Positions 53,964-63,065 of a DNA stretch of 64,000 bases are shown piece by piece. Position 1 is the first letter of the stretch. Each line of letters starts with the position of its first letter. The translations under genes were made by a program, and so were the position numbers. The notes under the pieces are model-generated. The model saw only the letters and a list, made by a program, of their open reading frames with translations, was not told the origin of the DNA and did not search any database. This DNA is from Minwuiaceae bacterium (lineage in GTDB: Bacteria; Pseudomonadota; Alphaproteobacteria; Minwuiales; Minwuiaceae), in contig JANQEE010000006.1 in assembly GCA_028278525.1 (NCBI GenBank), positions 124,001 through 188,000 of the forward strand, written 5' to 3'.

Positions 53964-54383
53964 ATGAGTGACACTATCGAAGACCTACTGAAGAGCTATC
54001 TGGCGACGGGATCGTTTCAGCGCTTTCTCGGCATGGAGTTCCAGTCCTGCGATGCGGAGAAGGGAGAGATCGTGATCCGGCTGCCGTACAAACCGGAGTT
54101 CGAGCGTGGCCCCGACACACGGCAGTGGCACGGCGGTCCGCTGGCGGCCTTCATCGATATCGTCGGCGACTTTGCGCTGATCGCCATGCTGGGCCGGGGC
54201 ATCCCGACCATCAACCTCAGGATCGACTACCTGCGCCCGGCGGTCGATACCGACCTGGTCGGCACCGGCCGCGTGCTGCGCGCCGGCCGCTCCGTCGGCG
54301 TGGTGGATGTGGAACTGACCGACGACAAGGGGCGCATTGTTGCGGTGGGGCGCGGGAGCTACAGTACGTTGCCGCCGGCTTAG
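53964..54383 (+). CDS. PaaI-family hotdog thioesterase
   Basis: 139 residues from ATG 53964. DTRQWHGGPLAAFIDIVGDFALIAML contains the HGG motif and catalytic acid region of PaaI-type acyl-CoA thioesterases; NLRIDYLRPAVDTDLVGTGRVLRAGRSVGVVDVEL is the typical C-terminal half. It hydrolyses aryl- or acyl-CoA, likely recycling CoA in the surrounding catabolic block. It begins shortly after palindrome P2. Confidence 0.93.
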   Translation: MSDTIEDLLKSYLATGSFQRFLGMEFQSCDAEKGEIVIRLPYKPEFERGPDTRQWHGGPLAAFIDIVGDFALIAMLGRGIPTINLRIDYLRPAVDTDLVGTGRVLRAGRSVGVVDVELTDDKGRIVAVGRGSYSTLPPA

Positions 54384-54398
54384 GGGGCGGAGGCGGTT

Positions 54399-54443
54399 GC
54401 CCATGTTTCGAGACGCACCCTTCGAGTGCTCCTCAACATGAGG
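54399..54443. repeat. Palindromic repeat, TTCGAGACG family (copy B5)
   Basis: GCCCATGTTTCGAGACGCACC...GTGCTCCTCAACATGAGG, after the thioesterase stop codon. Forms an inverted pair with B6 across a 19-nt spacer, like B3/B4. Confidence 0.8.
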
Positions 54444-54462
54444 ATTATGGAAGTGGCGCCAT

Positions 54463-54507
54463 CCTCATCTTGAGGAGCCGCCGGAGGCGGCGTCTCGAAA
54501 GATGGGC
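54463..54507. repeat. Palindromic repeat, inverted copy (B6)
   Basis: CCTCATCTTGAGGAGCCGCC...GGCGGCGTCTCGAAAGATGGGC, ending 11 nt before the stop of the convergent ligase gene. The pair may serve as a transcript boundary between convergent genes. Confidence 0.8.
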
Positions 54508-54518
54508 CACAAGCGGGA

Positions 54519-56081
54519 TCACCCGCCGATCACGCCCAATTCCTCGGCCATCCGTTTGGCAATACCCGACCGGTCGACCTTCGCAGCGCCGGTCAGCGGC
54601 AGTTCGTCGGTCGTCAGCACTCGGCGCGGGTGGGCGAAGGCGGGGCCGTTGTCGAGGCAGAAGCGTTTCAGGACGTCTTCGCCGACATCGATCCCGTCGC
54701 GCAGCACTACCAGCGCGACCGGGGCCTCTCCCTTGGTCGCGTGTTCGACGGGCACGACGCAGGCGTCGACCACGTCCGGGTGGGTCAACAACAGGTTCTC
54801 GACCTCCTTCGGGTAGACGTTCTCGCCGCCGCAATTGAACATGTCGTCGGTGCGGCCGCGAAAGTAGAAGAAGCCGTCGGCGTCGCGGCTGAACAGGTCG
54901 CCGGTCCTCAAATAGCCGTCCCTGTAGCGCTCGGCATTGACCTCCGGCAGGTTGTAGTAGCCGGGGCTGACGCCGGGGTTGCGCACCCAGAGCTCGCCGT
55001 AGGAGTCGTGCTCGTTGCCTTCCGTGTCGACCAGCTTCACGTCGCCTTCCGGCCAGGCGACGCCGCAGCTGCCGTTCGGCACCGGGCGGCCGTCGGTCGG
55101 CGCGCCGATCATCACCGGGCCGCCTTCGGTCAGGCCGTAGCTCTGCCCGACGGTGACGCCGAACGCCTCCGCCATCTGCTTCTCAAGCTCCTCGTGTACC
55201 GGGGCGGAGCCGACCACCGCCGCCTCCAGCGCCGAGAAGTCCAGGCTTTCCAGCAGGTCCTTTTCCTGCAGCAGCATGGTGAAGACGGTCGGCACGCCGC
55301 CGATATTGGTGCAGCGGTATTTCGCCACCGCCTCCAGGAAGGCGCGCGGTTCGAACGACGGCATCAGCACGAACGAGCCGCCGGTATAGAGGCGCGGTTT
55401 CACGGCGCCGGCCATGGCGTTCTTGTGATAGAGCGGCACCGCGACCAGGTTGCGCGCATCCGGCGATGGCGGCCAGTGCCGCACATAGGCGCGGATCCAC
55501 CAGAGCTGGCCGGCATGGGTGAGCGGCACGCCTTTCGGCCGCCCGGTCGAGCCGGAGGTGTAGGGCAGGAAGCTGAGATGGTCGTCATCCAGCGCCGGCG
55601 GTTCGAACGTGGGCTCGGCCGACGCCATCGCGGCTTCGTAGTCCTCCCAGTCGCCCGCGGCGCCGTCGATGGCGACGCGGACGTCGAGGCCGGCCTTGTC
55701 GGCTATACCTGAGATGAAGTCGTTGCTGGCGGGCTCGACCACCGCGCCGACGGCGCCCGAGTTCTCGGTGATGTAACCCAGCACGTCGGGGCCGAGCCGG
55801 GTGTTGATCGGCACCGGCACGATACCCGCGCGCATGGCGCCGAACATGACCTCGACAAACTCGACCCGGTTGCCGACGCAGAGGATCATGCGGTCGCCGG
55901 GTTTCAGTCCGCGCGCCGTCAACATGGCGGCGACCCGGTCCATCCGGGCGTTCAGGTCCGAATAGGCGACGACCCGCTCGCGCCCGCCGAACAGGTCGAT
56001 GATCGCCGGCTTGTCCGGGTATTTCAGCCCGGCCTCGCGGCAGTAATAGCCGAGATTGTCCTGATACCTGTCACCACTCAT
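54519..56081 (-). CDS. Class I adenylate-forming acyl-CoA ligase
   Basis: 520 residues from ATG 56081 (MSGDRYQDNLGYYCRE). LPYTSGSTGRPKGVPLTHA is the ATP-binding motif; SYGLTEGGPVMIG, YLRTGDLFSRDADGFFYFRGR, FNCGGENVYPKEVE and GAAKVDRSGIAKRM mark the later core motifs, with the adenylation Lys in AAKVD. It converts a carboxylic acid to acyl-CoA. It probably works with the thioesterase, crotonase and VOC genes nearby, though these are divergent or convergent units. Confidence 0.93.
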   Translation of the reverse strand: MSGDRYQDNLGYYCREAGLKYPDKPAIIDLFGGRERVVAYSDLNARMDRVAAMLTARGLKPGDRMILCVGNRVEFVEVMFGAMRAGIVPVPINTRLGPDVLGYITENSGAVGAVVEPASNDFISGIADKAGLDVRVAIDGAAGDWEDYEAAMASAEPTFEPPALDDDHLSFLPYTSGSTGRPKGVPLTHAGQLWWIRAYVRHWPPSPDARNLVAVPLYHKNAMAGAVKPRLYTGGSFVLMPSFEPRAFLEAVAKYRCTNIGGVPTVFTMLLQEKDLLESLDFSALEAAVVGSAPVHEELEKQMAEAFGVTVGQSYGLTEGGPVMIGAPTDGRPVPNGSCGVAWPEGDVKLVDTEGNEHDSYGELWVRNPGVSPGYYNLPEVNAERYRDGYLRTGDLFSRDADGFFYFRGRTDDMFNCGGENVYPKEVENLLLTHPDVVDACVVPVEHATKGEAPVALVVLRDGIDVGEDVLKRFCLDNGPAFAHPRRVLTTDELPLTGAAKVDRSGIAKRMAEELGVIGG

Positions 56082-56234
56082 CAAACGCCCGCCTGTTCGT
56101 CTTGTTCGGTCGAAGGCCCATAGCTCAATGCAAACGGCCGTCCCGCGCAAGGGGGCCATGAGGGTCATTTGCGTCAGCCGCGGGTTCGGGCCAGAGTCGG
56201 AGCAACGACAGTCCCACGCCAACGGAGTTTCGCC

Positions 56235-57092
56235 ATGTCCCGCCCACAGCATCTCACCGGCATCGACCACTGCGTGATCCTGGTCAACGACCTGGACGCC
56301 GCCTCGGCCACCTACAAGCGTCTCGGTTTCACCCTGTCGCCGCGCGGCACCCACAGCGAGCATATGGGCTCTGCCAACTACACGATCATGCTGGGCGAGG
56401 ATTATTTCGAACTGCTCGGCATCATCAACCCGACCGAGCGCAACCAGCGCTGGCGCGACGTGCTGACGCGGGGCGAGGGCCTGAACGCCATCGCTTTGCA
56501 GACCGACGACGCCGAGAAGGCCTGTGCTGAGATCCGCGGCTTAGGTATCGAGGCGAACGACCCGGTGCATTTCTCGCGGCCCGTGGATCTGCCGGGCGGC
56601 GGCACCGGCGAGGCGGCGTTCATCGTCACCCAGTTTCCGGCGGAGGCAACGCCATCGACGCAGATGTTCGTCTGCGGTCACCTGACCCGCGACACGGTCT
56701 GGATCCCGGAATTGCAGCAGCACGCCAACACCGCGAAGGCGCTGGCAGCGGTGACCGTCGCGACCGACCAGCCGGAGGCGGACGCGGAAGCCTATGGGCG
56801 GATTTTCGGCGCGGAAGCGGTCGGCGCGATCGACGGCGGTGCCGCGGTGCAGACCGGCGGCACGCCGATCGAATTCCTGACGCCGGCGGCACTGGCCGAA
56901 CGCTACGCCGGCGTGCCGCTCGGCAACATCCGCCTGTCGGCGCCGTTCGGTCTCAGCTTCCAGGTGGCGGATCTCGGCGCGGCGAAAGCGGCGCTGGAGG
57001 CGGCGGGCACCAAAGCGGTCGACGTGAACGGCAATGTCTGCGTCGCACCGGCCGATGCCTGCGGCACGCTGCTGGAGTTCCGCGCCGGCTAA
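56235..57092 (+). CDS. Two-domain VOC (glyoxalase-fold) protein
   Basis: 285 residues from ATG 56235 with CGGAG upstream. Two VOC modules: GIDHCVILVNDLDAASATYKRLGFTLSPRG at residues about 9-38 and a second from about residue 165. Metal-ligand His/Glu positions of the first module appear present (IDHC ... YFELLGI). The architecture resembles glyoxalase-like DUF domains and extradiol-dioxygenase relatives. Function unknown. Confidence 0.85.
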   Translation: MSRPQHLTGIDHCVILVNDLDAASATYKRLGFTLSPRGTHSEHMGSANYTIMLGEDYFELLGIINPTERNQRWRDVLTRGEGLNAIALQTDDAEKACAEIRGLGIEANDPVHFSRPVDLPGGGTGEAAFIVTQFPAEATPSTQMFVCGHLTRDTVWIPELQQHANTAKALAAVTVATDQPEADAEAYGRIFGAEAVGAIDGGAAVQTGGTPIEFLTPAALAERYAGVPLGNIRLSAPFGLSFQVADLGAAKAALEAAGTKAVDVNGNVCVAPADACGTLLEFRAG

Positions 57093-57117
57093 GTTTGTGT
57101 CCAATCTGACAAGCTGA

Positions 57118-57229
57118 CCCCTCACCCGACTACGGCTAGGGCTCGGCTTTACGCCTCGCCAAGCCTTCGTATCCCTCTCCCGGCGGGAGAGGGATGGGCC
57201 CCGGCGCGAAGCGCTGGGAGGGTGAGGGG
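57118..57229. repeat. Composite palindromic element, CCCTCACCC family (copy A5)
   Basis: Begins CCCCTCACCC and ends GGGTGAGGGG. Inside, ATCCCTCTCCC-GGC-GGGAGAGGGAT (57171-57195) forms a perfect 11-bp stem, with further stems on both sides. Located between convergent genes, where it may mark the 3' ends of both. Confidence 0.82.
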
Positions 57230-57248
57230 CTTAACGACCGGACGCCGC

Positions 57249-58364
57249 TTATTCGGCTAGCCGCTCCAGTTCCGCGACCACCGCGTCGCCCATCTGCGTG
57301 GTGCTGACCGGCTTCGCACCGGGTGCGACGATGTCCGCCGTACGGGTGCCGGCGGTGATGGCGTTGCCGACTGCCTGTTCCAGCATTGCCGCGTCGTCGG
57401 CGCGGCCTAGGCTTAAGCGCAGCATCATCGCGACGCTGAGGATCGCGGCGGTCGGGTTGGCGATGCCCTGGCCGGCGATGTCGGGGGCGCTGCCGTGCAC
57501 CGGCTCGTAGAGCGCCTGCCGGCGGCCGTCGGCGTCTGCCGGCCCGAGCGAGGCGGAGGGCAGCATGCCGAGCGAGCCGAGCACCGCGCCCGCGCCGTCC
57601 GACAGCAGGTCGCCGAACAGGTTGTCGGTGACCAGCACGTCGAACTGGCGCGGCGCCAGGATTAACTGCATGGCGCAGTTGTCGGCCAGCATGTTCGACA
57701 GTTCGACGTCGGGGAACTCGTCCGCGCCCACCGCGGCGACGACGCGGCGCCAAAGCGCGCCGCTCTCCATCACGTTCGACTTGTCGACGGAACAGAGCCG
57801 GCCGCTCCGGCTTCGCGCCAGTTCGAACGCGGCGCGCGCGACGCGGCGGATCTCGTCGGTCGTGTAAGACTGCGTGTTGATGGCGCGCTCGCTACCGTCC
57901 GGCAGTTTCTCCACACCGCGCGGCTCGCCGAAATAGATGCCGCTGGACAGCTCGCGCACGATCACCAGGTCGGTGCCCTGCATCACCTCGGGCTTGAGCG
58001 GCGAGGCGTCGGCCATGGCGTCGATCGCCTTGATCGGCCGCAGGTTGGCGTAGAGGTCGAGCTCACGCCGGATGCGCAATAGGCCGCCGGAGCGGCGGAC
58101 TTCCGGCGGCAGGTCGCCGTATTCGACGCCGCCGATGGCGCCGAACAGCACGGCATCCGCCGATTTGACTTCCGCCAGTGTGTCGTCCGGCAGCAGCGTG
58201 CCGTGTTCCAGGTAGGCCGGATAGCCGAACGGCTTATCGCGGACGTCGATCTCCAGGCCGCGGTTCGCACCGAACCAGTCGATCACGCGGCGCGCTTCCG
58301 CCGTTACTTCCGGCCCGACGCCGTCGCCGGAGAGGACCGCCAATACGGGTCTGTTGGATGTCAT
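57249..58364 (-). CDS. leuB: 3-Isopropylmalate dehydrogenase-like enzyme
   Basis: 371 residues of the beta-decarboxylating dehydrogenase family. Substrate-binding arginines are seen in GLLRIRRELDLYANLRP and in VRELSSGIYFGEPRG; SVDKSNVMESGALWR carries the catalytic Lys, and VTDNLFGDLLSDGAGAVLG the metal-binding Asp residues (canonical LeuB reads SDEA). NAD preference is suggested by VHGSAPDIAGQGIANP. It oxidises (2R,3S)-3-isopropylmalate to 2-oxoisocaproate in leucine synthesis, or a similar 3-substituted malate. Start overlaps the leuD stop by 4 nt. Confidence 0.93.
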   Translation of the reverse strand: MTSNRPVLAVLSGDGVGPEVTAEARRVIDWFGANRGLEIDVRDKPFGYPAYLEHGTLLPDDTLAEVKSADAVLFGAIGGVEYGDLPPEVRRSGGLLRIRRELDLYANLRPIKAIDAMADASPLKPEVMQGTDLVIVRELSSGIYFGEPRGVEKLPDGSERAINTQSYTTDEIRRVARAAFELARSRSGRLCSVDKSNVMESGALWRRVVAAVGADEFPDVELSNMLADNCAMQLILAPRQFDVLVTDNLFGDLLSDGAGAVLGSLGMLPSASLGPADADGRRQALYEPVHGSAPDIAGQGIANPTAAILSVAMMLRLSLGRADDAAMLEQAVGNAITAGTRTADIVAPGAKPVSTTQMGDAVVAELERLAE

Positions 58365-58999
58365 GCTGTCTCCAAACCGTCGGGCAGGTCGTAGATCCAG
58401 GGCCGCGCGTCCCGGTCATTGTTCTGGTAGGCGGCGATTTCGTCGCGGCGGCGGAGCGTAACGTCGATTTCGTCCAAACCCTCCAGCAACGCCTCGCGCC
58501 GCGCCGGATCGATATCGAACGGGACGGTATCGCCGTTCGGCGCGGTGACCGTGCAGGTCTGCAAGTCCACGGTGAACAGTGTGTCGTTCTTGTTCGCGCT
58601 GGCTTGGTCGGCGAAATCCTCGACGGTCTCCGCCGGCAGGGCAATCGGCAGCATGCCGTTCTTGAAGCAGTTGCCGAAGAAGATGTCGCCGAAGCTCGGC
58701 GCGATGACGCAGCGGATGCCCATCTGCCAAAGGCCCCAGACGGCGGTCTCGCGAGAGCTGCCGCAGCCGAAGTTGTCGCCGGCCAGCAGAACCGGCGCGT
58801 TGCGGAAGCGGTCCTGGTTCAAAACGAACTCGGGATTCTCGGAGCCGTCTTCGTTGAACCGCCAGGGCTCGAACGCATAGTTGCCGAGCTCTTCGCGCGC
58901 GACCGACACCACGCGGCCCATCGGCGTGATGATGTCCGTATCGACATTGCGGCGCATCAAGGGTGCGGCGATGCCGGTCAGTTTGGTGAACTTCTCCAT
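58361..58999 (-). CDS. leuD: 3-Isopropylmalate dehydratase small subunit
   Basis: 212 residues from ATG 58999. Swivel domain of the aconitase superfamily: VDTDIITPMGRVVSVAREELG, then GDNFGCGSSRETAVWGLWQMGIRC with the conserved GCGSSRE active-site loop. It pairs with the LeuC large subunit, encoded 2 nt upstream. LeuCD interconverts 2- and 3-isopropylmalate; related pairs act on other 2-substituted malates. Confidence 0.94.
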   Translation of the reverse strand: MEKFTKLTGIAAPLMRRNVDTDIITPMGRVVSVAREELGNYAFEPWRFNEDGSENPEFVLNQDRFRNAPVLLAGDNFGCGSSRETAVWGLWQMGIRCVIAPSFGDIFFGNCFKNGMLPIALPAETVEDFADQASANKNDTLFTVDLQTCTVTAPNGDTVPFDIDPARREALLEGLDEIDVTLRRRDEIAAYQNNDRDARPWIYDLPDGLETA

Positions 59000-59001
59000 G
59001 C

Positions 59002-60411
59002 TCAGCCTTCCAGTTTGCGGACGTCGGCGATACGGCCGGCAATCGCGGCGGCGGCGGCCATGGCCGGGCTGGCCAGATGGGTGCGCGCGCCCGGGCCCTG
59101 GCGGCCGACGAAGTTGCGGTTGGAGGTGGAGACGCAGCGCTGTTGCGGCGCCACGGTCTCGCCGTTGGCGGCGACGCACATGGAACAGCCGGGCTCCCGC
59201 CAGTCGAAGCCGGCCGCGCGGAAGACTTGGTCCAGGCCTTCCTGCTCGGCGGCGTGCTTGACCCGTTCGGAGCCCGGCACGATCCAGGCCTCCACACCGT
59301 CGGCGACCTTGCGGCCCTTGGCGACCGCCGCCGCAGCGCGCAGGTCGCTGATCCGGCTGTTGGTGCAGGAGCCGATGAAGACCCGGTCGACCGGCACGCC
59401 TTCAATCGGTGCGCCGGGGGTAAGGCCCATGTAGTCCAGCGCCGCTTCCAGTAAGGCGCGGCGCTCGGCATCGTCGGCCGCCGCCGGGTCGGGCACGCGA
59501 CCGTCAACGCCGATCACCTGTTCCGGGCTGGTGCCCCAGGTGATCTGCGGCTTGATGTCGCCGGCATCGATGGCGACTTCGCGGTCAAACACTGCGTCGT
59601 CGTCGCTCGGCAGGTCTTTCCAGGTCTTCAGCGCCCGGTCCCACATCTCGCCTTTCGGCGCGTAGGGCCGGCCGGCGACGTAATCGAACGTCACCTCGTC
59701 GGGCGCGATCAGTCCGATCTTGGCGCCGAGTTCGATCGACAGGTTGCAGATCGTCATGCGGCCTTCCGCCGGCATGGCGCGGATCACCGGGCCGGCATAT
59801 TCCACCGCATAGCCGGTGCCGCCGGCCGTGCCGATCTGCCCGATCACATAGAGGATCAGGTCTTTCGGCGTCACGCCCTCCTGGATCTGGCCGTCGAAGG
59901 TGATGCGCATAGTCTTCGGCCGTTTCTGCACGATGGTCTGGGTCGCCAGCACATGCGCTACCTCGGTCGAGCCGATGCCCCACGACAGCGCGCCCAGCCC
60001 GCCGTGGGTGCAGGTATGGCTGTCGCCGCAGACCAGCACCGAACCGGGCAGGGTGATGCCGAGCTCCGGCCCGATGATGTGCACGATGCCGTGCCCGTCC
60101 TCGCCCATGTCGAACAGGCGGATACCGAACTTCGCGCTGAGGTCGCGCAGATCCTTGGTCAGCTTCTCGCTTGGGTGGCCGGTCGGGCGGTAGCGGTCCG
60201 GCGCGCTGGAGACGGTGTGGTCCGGCGTCGCGAAGCAGAGCTCCGGGTTGCGCACCGACCGGCCGTTGGCGGCGACGTCGGCCAGGCCGCGCGCGCCACT
60301 CAGGTCGTGCAGCAGGTGGCGGTCGACATGGATCAGCGACATGCCGTCGCCGAGGTCCGCCACCTGATGCATGTCCCACACCTTGTCGAAAAACGTTCGG
60401 CCGGTGCTCAC
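59002..60411 (-). CDS. leuC: 3-Isopropylmalate dehydratase large subunit
   Basis: 469 residues. VCGDSHTCTHGGLGALSWGIGSTEVAHVLATQ, IGSCTNSRISDLRAAA and GFDWREPGCSMCVAANGE provide the three cysteines that hold the 4Fe-4S cluster. IHVDRHLLHDLSGARG and LFDMGEDGHGIVHIIGPE match the LeuC core. It starts 22 nt after the thiolase-like stop on the same strand, an unusual neighbour for a leucine gene. Confidence 0.94.
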   Translation of the reverse strand: MSTGRTFFDKVWDMHQVADLGDGMSLIHVDRHLLHDLSGARGLADVAANGRSVRNPELCFATPDHTVSSAPDRYRPTGHPSEKLTKDLRDLSAKFGIRLFDMGEDGHGIVHIIGPELGITLPGSVLVCGDSHTCTHGGLGALSWGIGSTEVAHVLATQTIVQKRPKTMRITFDGQIQEGVTPKDLILYVIGQIGTAGGTGYAVEYAGPVIRAMPAEGRMTICNLSIELGAKIGLIAPDEVTFDYVAGRPYAPKGEMWDRALKTWKDLPSDDDAVFDREVAIDAGDIKPQITWGTSPEQVIGVDGRVPDPAAADDAERRALLEAALDYMGLTPGAPIEGVPVDRVFIGSCTNSRISDLRAAAAVAKGRKVADGVEAWIVPGSERVKHAAEQEGLDQVFRAAGFDWREPGCSMCVAANGETVAPQQRCVSTSNRNFVGRQGPGARTHLASPAMAAAAAIAGRIADVRKLEG

Positions 60412-60433
60412 CGGTTGCCTCCTTTATGCCGAT

Positions 60434-61576
60434 TTACGGCGCTTCGTTGCTCATGATGATCGTGCCGCTGGCGCCGAACATGCCGCCGACGCCGTGCGCG
60501 ACCGAGATCTTGGCGTCGGGCACCTGGGCCGGCGCGATGCCGCGCATCTGGCGCACGCTCTCCTGCAGGGCATACATACCATACATACCGGAATGCATGT
60601 AGCTGAGCCCGCCGCCGTTGGTGTTGAGTGGCAGCTTGGCCCCTTCCACCGTGTTGCGCTCCGAGATAAACGCGCCGGCCTCGCCGCGGCCGACGAAACC
60701 GAGATCCTCCAGGCCGAAGATCGGCAGGTGGGCGAAGGCGTCGTAGATCATCAGGTGGTCGACGTCTTCCTTGGCGATGCCGGCCTCGTCGAAAGCCTTC
60801 TTGCCCGAGACACGGAAGGCGCGCGAGGTGGTGAAATCGGCCATCTGGCTGATCATCGGCGTCTCGACGCTTTCGCCGGTGCCGAGGATATAGACCGGCT
60901 TGGTCGGGAAATCCTTGGCCCGGTCCGCGCTGGTCAGGATCAGCGCACCGCCGCCGTCCGTCACCAGGCAGCACATCAGCAGCCGGAACGGATAGGCGAT
61001 CATCCGCGAATCCAGCACGTCGTCGACGGTGATCGGCTCCTTGAACGTGGCGCGCGGATTCTTCGCGGCCCATTCGCGCTGGACGACGGCGACCATCGCC
61101 AATTGCTCCTCGGTGAGCCCGAACTCCTTCATGTAGCGCAGCACCGGGATCGTGAACATGGTCGGCGGGCCCATCGGGCCATACGGCAGCTCGAACTGAC
61201 CGGCCAAGCTGGTCGGGGCCATCCGGCGCGGCGCGCGGTCGACGCCGGAGCGGCCGCTCTCGCCGTGGGTGATCAGCACGGTGGAGCAGAGCCCCTCGTT
61301 GATCGCGGCGGCGGCGTGGCGGACATGCAGCATGAACGAGCAGCCGCCGACCGCGGTGCCGTCGGCCCATTTCGGCGTGATGCCGAGATAGTGGGCGATC
61401 TCGGTCGGGGTGCGGCCGGCGGTGGCGACGCCGTCGATATCCTTCGGCGTCAAGCCGCAATCGGCCATAGCGTTCAGGGCCGCGTCCGCATGCATGGTGA
61501 TTTCGGAGATGTTGGGCGTCTTGCCGAGGTCTGTCGTTTCGGCGGCGCCGACGATGGCGATGGTGTTCGGACGCAT
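60434..61576 (-). CDS. Thiolase-like protein (SCP2 type) paired with DUF35, second copy
   Basis: 380 residues from ATG 61576. The thiolase superfamily fold shows IAIVGAAETTDLGKTPN, MIYDAFAHLPIFGLEDLGFVGRGE and GGGLSYMHSGMYGMYALQES. The canonical nucleophile region reads GTAVGGCSFMLHVRHAA; in my alignment the cysteine is one position from the usual one, so catalysis by classical thiolysis is uncertain. The C-terminal CxGGG motif is absent. Starts 3 nt after the DUF35 gene, which must be its partner. Confidence 0.9.
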   Translation of the reverse strand: MRPNTIAIVGAAETTDLGKTPNISEITMHADAALNAMADCGLTPKDIDGVATAGRTPTEIAHYLGITPKWADGTAVGGCSFMLHVRHAAAAINEGLCSTVLITHGESGRSGVDRAPRRMAPTSLAGQFELPYGPMGPPTMFTIPVLRYMKEFGLTEEQLAMVAVVQREWAAKNPRATFKEPITVDDVLDSRMIAYPFRLLMCCLVTDGGGALILTSADRAKDFPTKPVYILGTGESVETPMISQMADFTTSRAFRVSGKKAFDEAGIAKEDVDHLMIYDAFAHLPIFGLEDLGFVGRGEAGAFISERNTVEGAKLPLNTNGGGLSYMHSGMYGMYALQESVRQMRGIAPAQVPDAKISVAHGVGGMFGASGTIIMSNEAP

Positions 61577-61579
61577 CGC

Positions 61580-61990
61580 TCAGCCCTCCGCCGGACGGAA
61601 CAGGGGCAACGAGATCTCGTCGTTCATCGCTTCGAACGCGACTTCCAGCGCCATATCCAGTTGCAAGGCTTCCGGCGTCTGCGGCGTATCGACGATGTTG
61701 GTCATCATGCGCGGCCCTTCCTCCAGCTCGACCACGGCGATGGCGTAGGGCGCCTCGAAGCCCGGCGGCGCGCGGTGGTGGATCACGTAACTGTAGAGCG
61801 TGGCGCGGCCCGAGGCGGGAAAGACGCTGACCGAGCGCGAGCCGCATTCCGGGCAGAACGGACGCGGCGGGAAATAGACGTGGGCGCAGTCGTCGCAGCG
61901 CTGCAAGCGCAACTCGCCCGCCTTGGCGCCGTCCCAGAAATGCTGGGTCTCGGGTGTCGGTTGGGGAAGGGGTCTGCCGGGTTCAGCCAC
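61580..61990 (-). CDS. DUF35 zinc-ribbon/OB-fold protein, second copy
   Basis: 136 residues from GTG 61990, chosen because CGGAGAG lies just upstream; the longer frame to 62095 adds unrelated sequence. RLQRCDDCAHVYFPPRPFCPECGSR gives the two CxxC zinc pairs, followed by the OB-fold segment SGRATLYSYVIHHRAPPGF. Homologue of the protein at 23235 and partner of the adjacent thiolase-like protein. First gene of the run leading into leuCDB; divergent from a hotdog thioesterase. Confidence 0.9.
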   Translation of the reverse strand: MAEPGRPLPQPTPETQHFWDGAKAGELRLQRCDDCAHVYFPPRPFCPECGSRSVSVFPASGRATLYSYVIHHRAPPGFEAPYAIAVVELEEGPRMMTNIVDTPQTPEALQLDMALEVAFEAMNDEISLPLFRPAEG

Positions 61991-62127
61991 GATACTCTCC
62001 GATATGTTGGATGGTTTGGCGGAGTCTATGCGTGCCGGGCGGTCGAGGGAAGACGGGCTGGCGGTGGCTTCGGAAACCCGTAAGATGACGCCCAATTTGG
62101 CGGTTCAAGGCGAGAGAACGTGGCGTG

Positions 62128-63048
62128 ATGGATGAGATGATCGAGGTTTATGCCGGCTCGGTGCAGTCGTGGGAATGCGACCCGATGGGGCATATGAACG
62201 TGCAGTTCTATGTCGCACGGGCGACCGACGGTCTGGCGTCGCTGGCGCTCGCGCTCGGCCTCGGCCCGTCCTATAGCCGACGGGAAGGTGCCGGGCTGGT
62301 CGCGGTGGATCACCATATCCGTTTCCTGAAGGAATTCCGGCCGGGCGCGCCGTTTCGCGTTCGCGCCGGCGTTCTGGCGGTCGGCGACGACCGGCTTCAG
62401 GTCTTCGAGCAGTTCGAGAATTCGGCAACGGGGGTGCCGGCGGCCACGTTTATCGCCGATGTCCGGCTGGTCGACTTTGCGACCCGCGACGCGCGGCCGT
62501 TGCCCGATACCGTGCGCGTCCGGGCGCGGGACCTTACCGTTGCGCTGCCGGACCACGGCGCGCCGCGCGGCCTGGCCCTCGACCCGCCGGGGCCGGCGCC
62601 GACGCAGGATGACGCCGAGAGCAGCGGCATGCTGGCCGTCTATCAGGGCGTGGTCGCGCCGGCGGATTGCGACGCGCACGGCTATCTCGCGACGCCCAAC
62701 TACATCGCGCGGATATCGGCCGCTGTTCCCAACGTGATCGCGATGACCCGCGGCATCGACCGCTCCGCCGACGACAGCAGCGGCGGGGCGGCGCTGGAAT
62801 ACCGGCTGATCTATCGCGCCGTGCCGCAGGTCGGCGATATCCTGGTGCTGTACAGCGCCATCAAGTCGATCGGCGGCAAGACCTTCATCTGGGGCCACCG
62901 GCTGTTCGACAAGGAGACGGGCAAGGCGGTCGCGACGTCGGAAATCGTCGCGGTCAATCTCGATCTGGTAAACCGGCGCGCCAAAGAGATCCCCGACGAC
63001 ATGCGCACCGGTCTCGCTCGACATCTGGTGCCGGAACTCGCCGTCTGA
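62128..63048 (+). CDS. Double-hotdog acyl-CoA thioesterase
   Basis: 306 residues from ATG 62128; GTG 62125 is also possible. Two 4HBT-like hotdog domains: VQSWECDPMGHMNVQFYVARATDG, with the Asp used by 4-hydroxybenzoyl-CoA thioesterases, and a second, VVAPADCDAHGYLATPNYIARISAA, from about residue 175. It probably hydrolyses an acyl-CoA. It is 17 nt upstream of the FMN oxidase gene and so may share its transcript. Confidence 0.9.
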   Translation: MDEMIEVYAGSVQSWECDPMGHMNVQFYVARATDGLASLALALGLGPSYSRREGAGLVAVDHHIRFLKEFRPGAPFRVRAGVLAVGDDRLQVFEQFENSATGVPAATFIADVRLVDFATRDARPLPDTVRVRARDLTVALPDHGAPRGLALDPPGPAPTQDDAESSGMLAVYQGVVAPADCDAHGYLATPNYIARISAAVPNVIAMTRGIDRSADDSSGGAALEYRLIYRAVPQVGDILVLYSAIKSIGGKTFIWGHRLFDKETGKAVATSEIVAVNLDLVNRRAKEIPDDMRTGLARHLVPELAV

Positions 63049-63065
63049 AATAGGATTGACCATCG

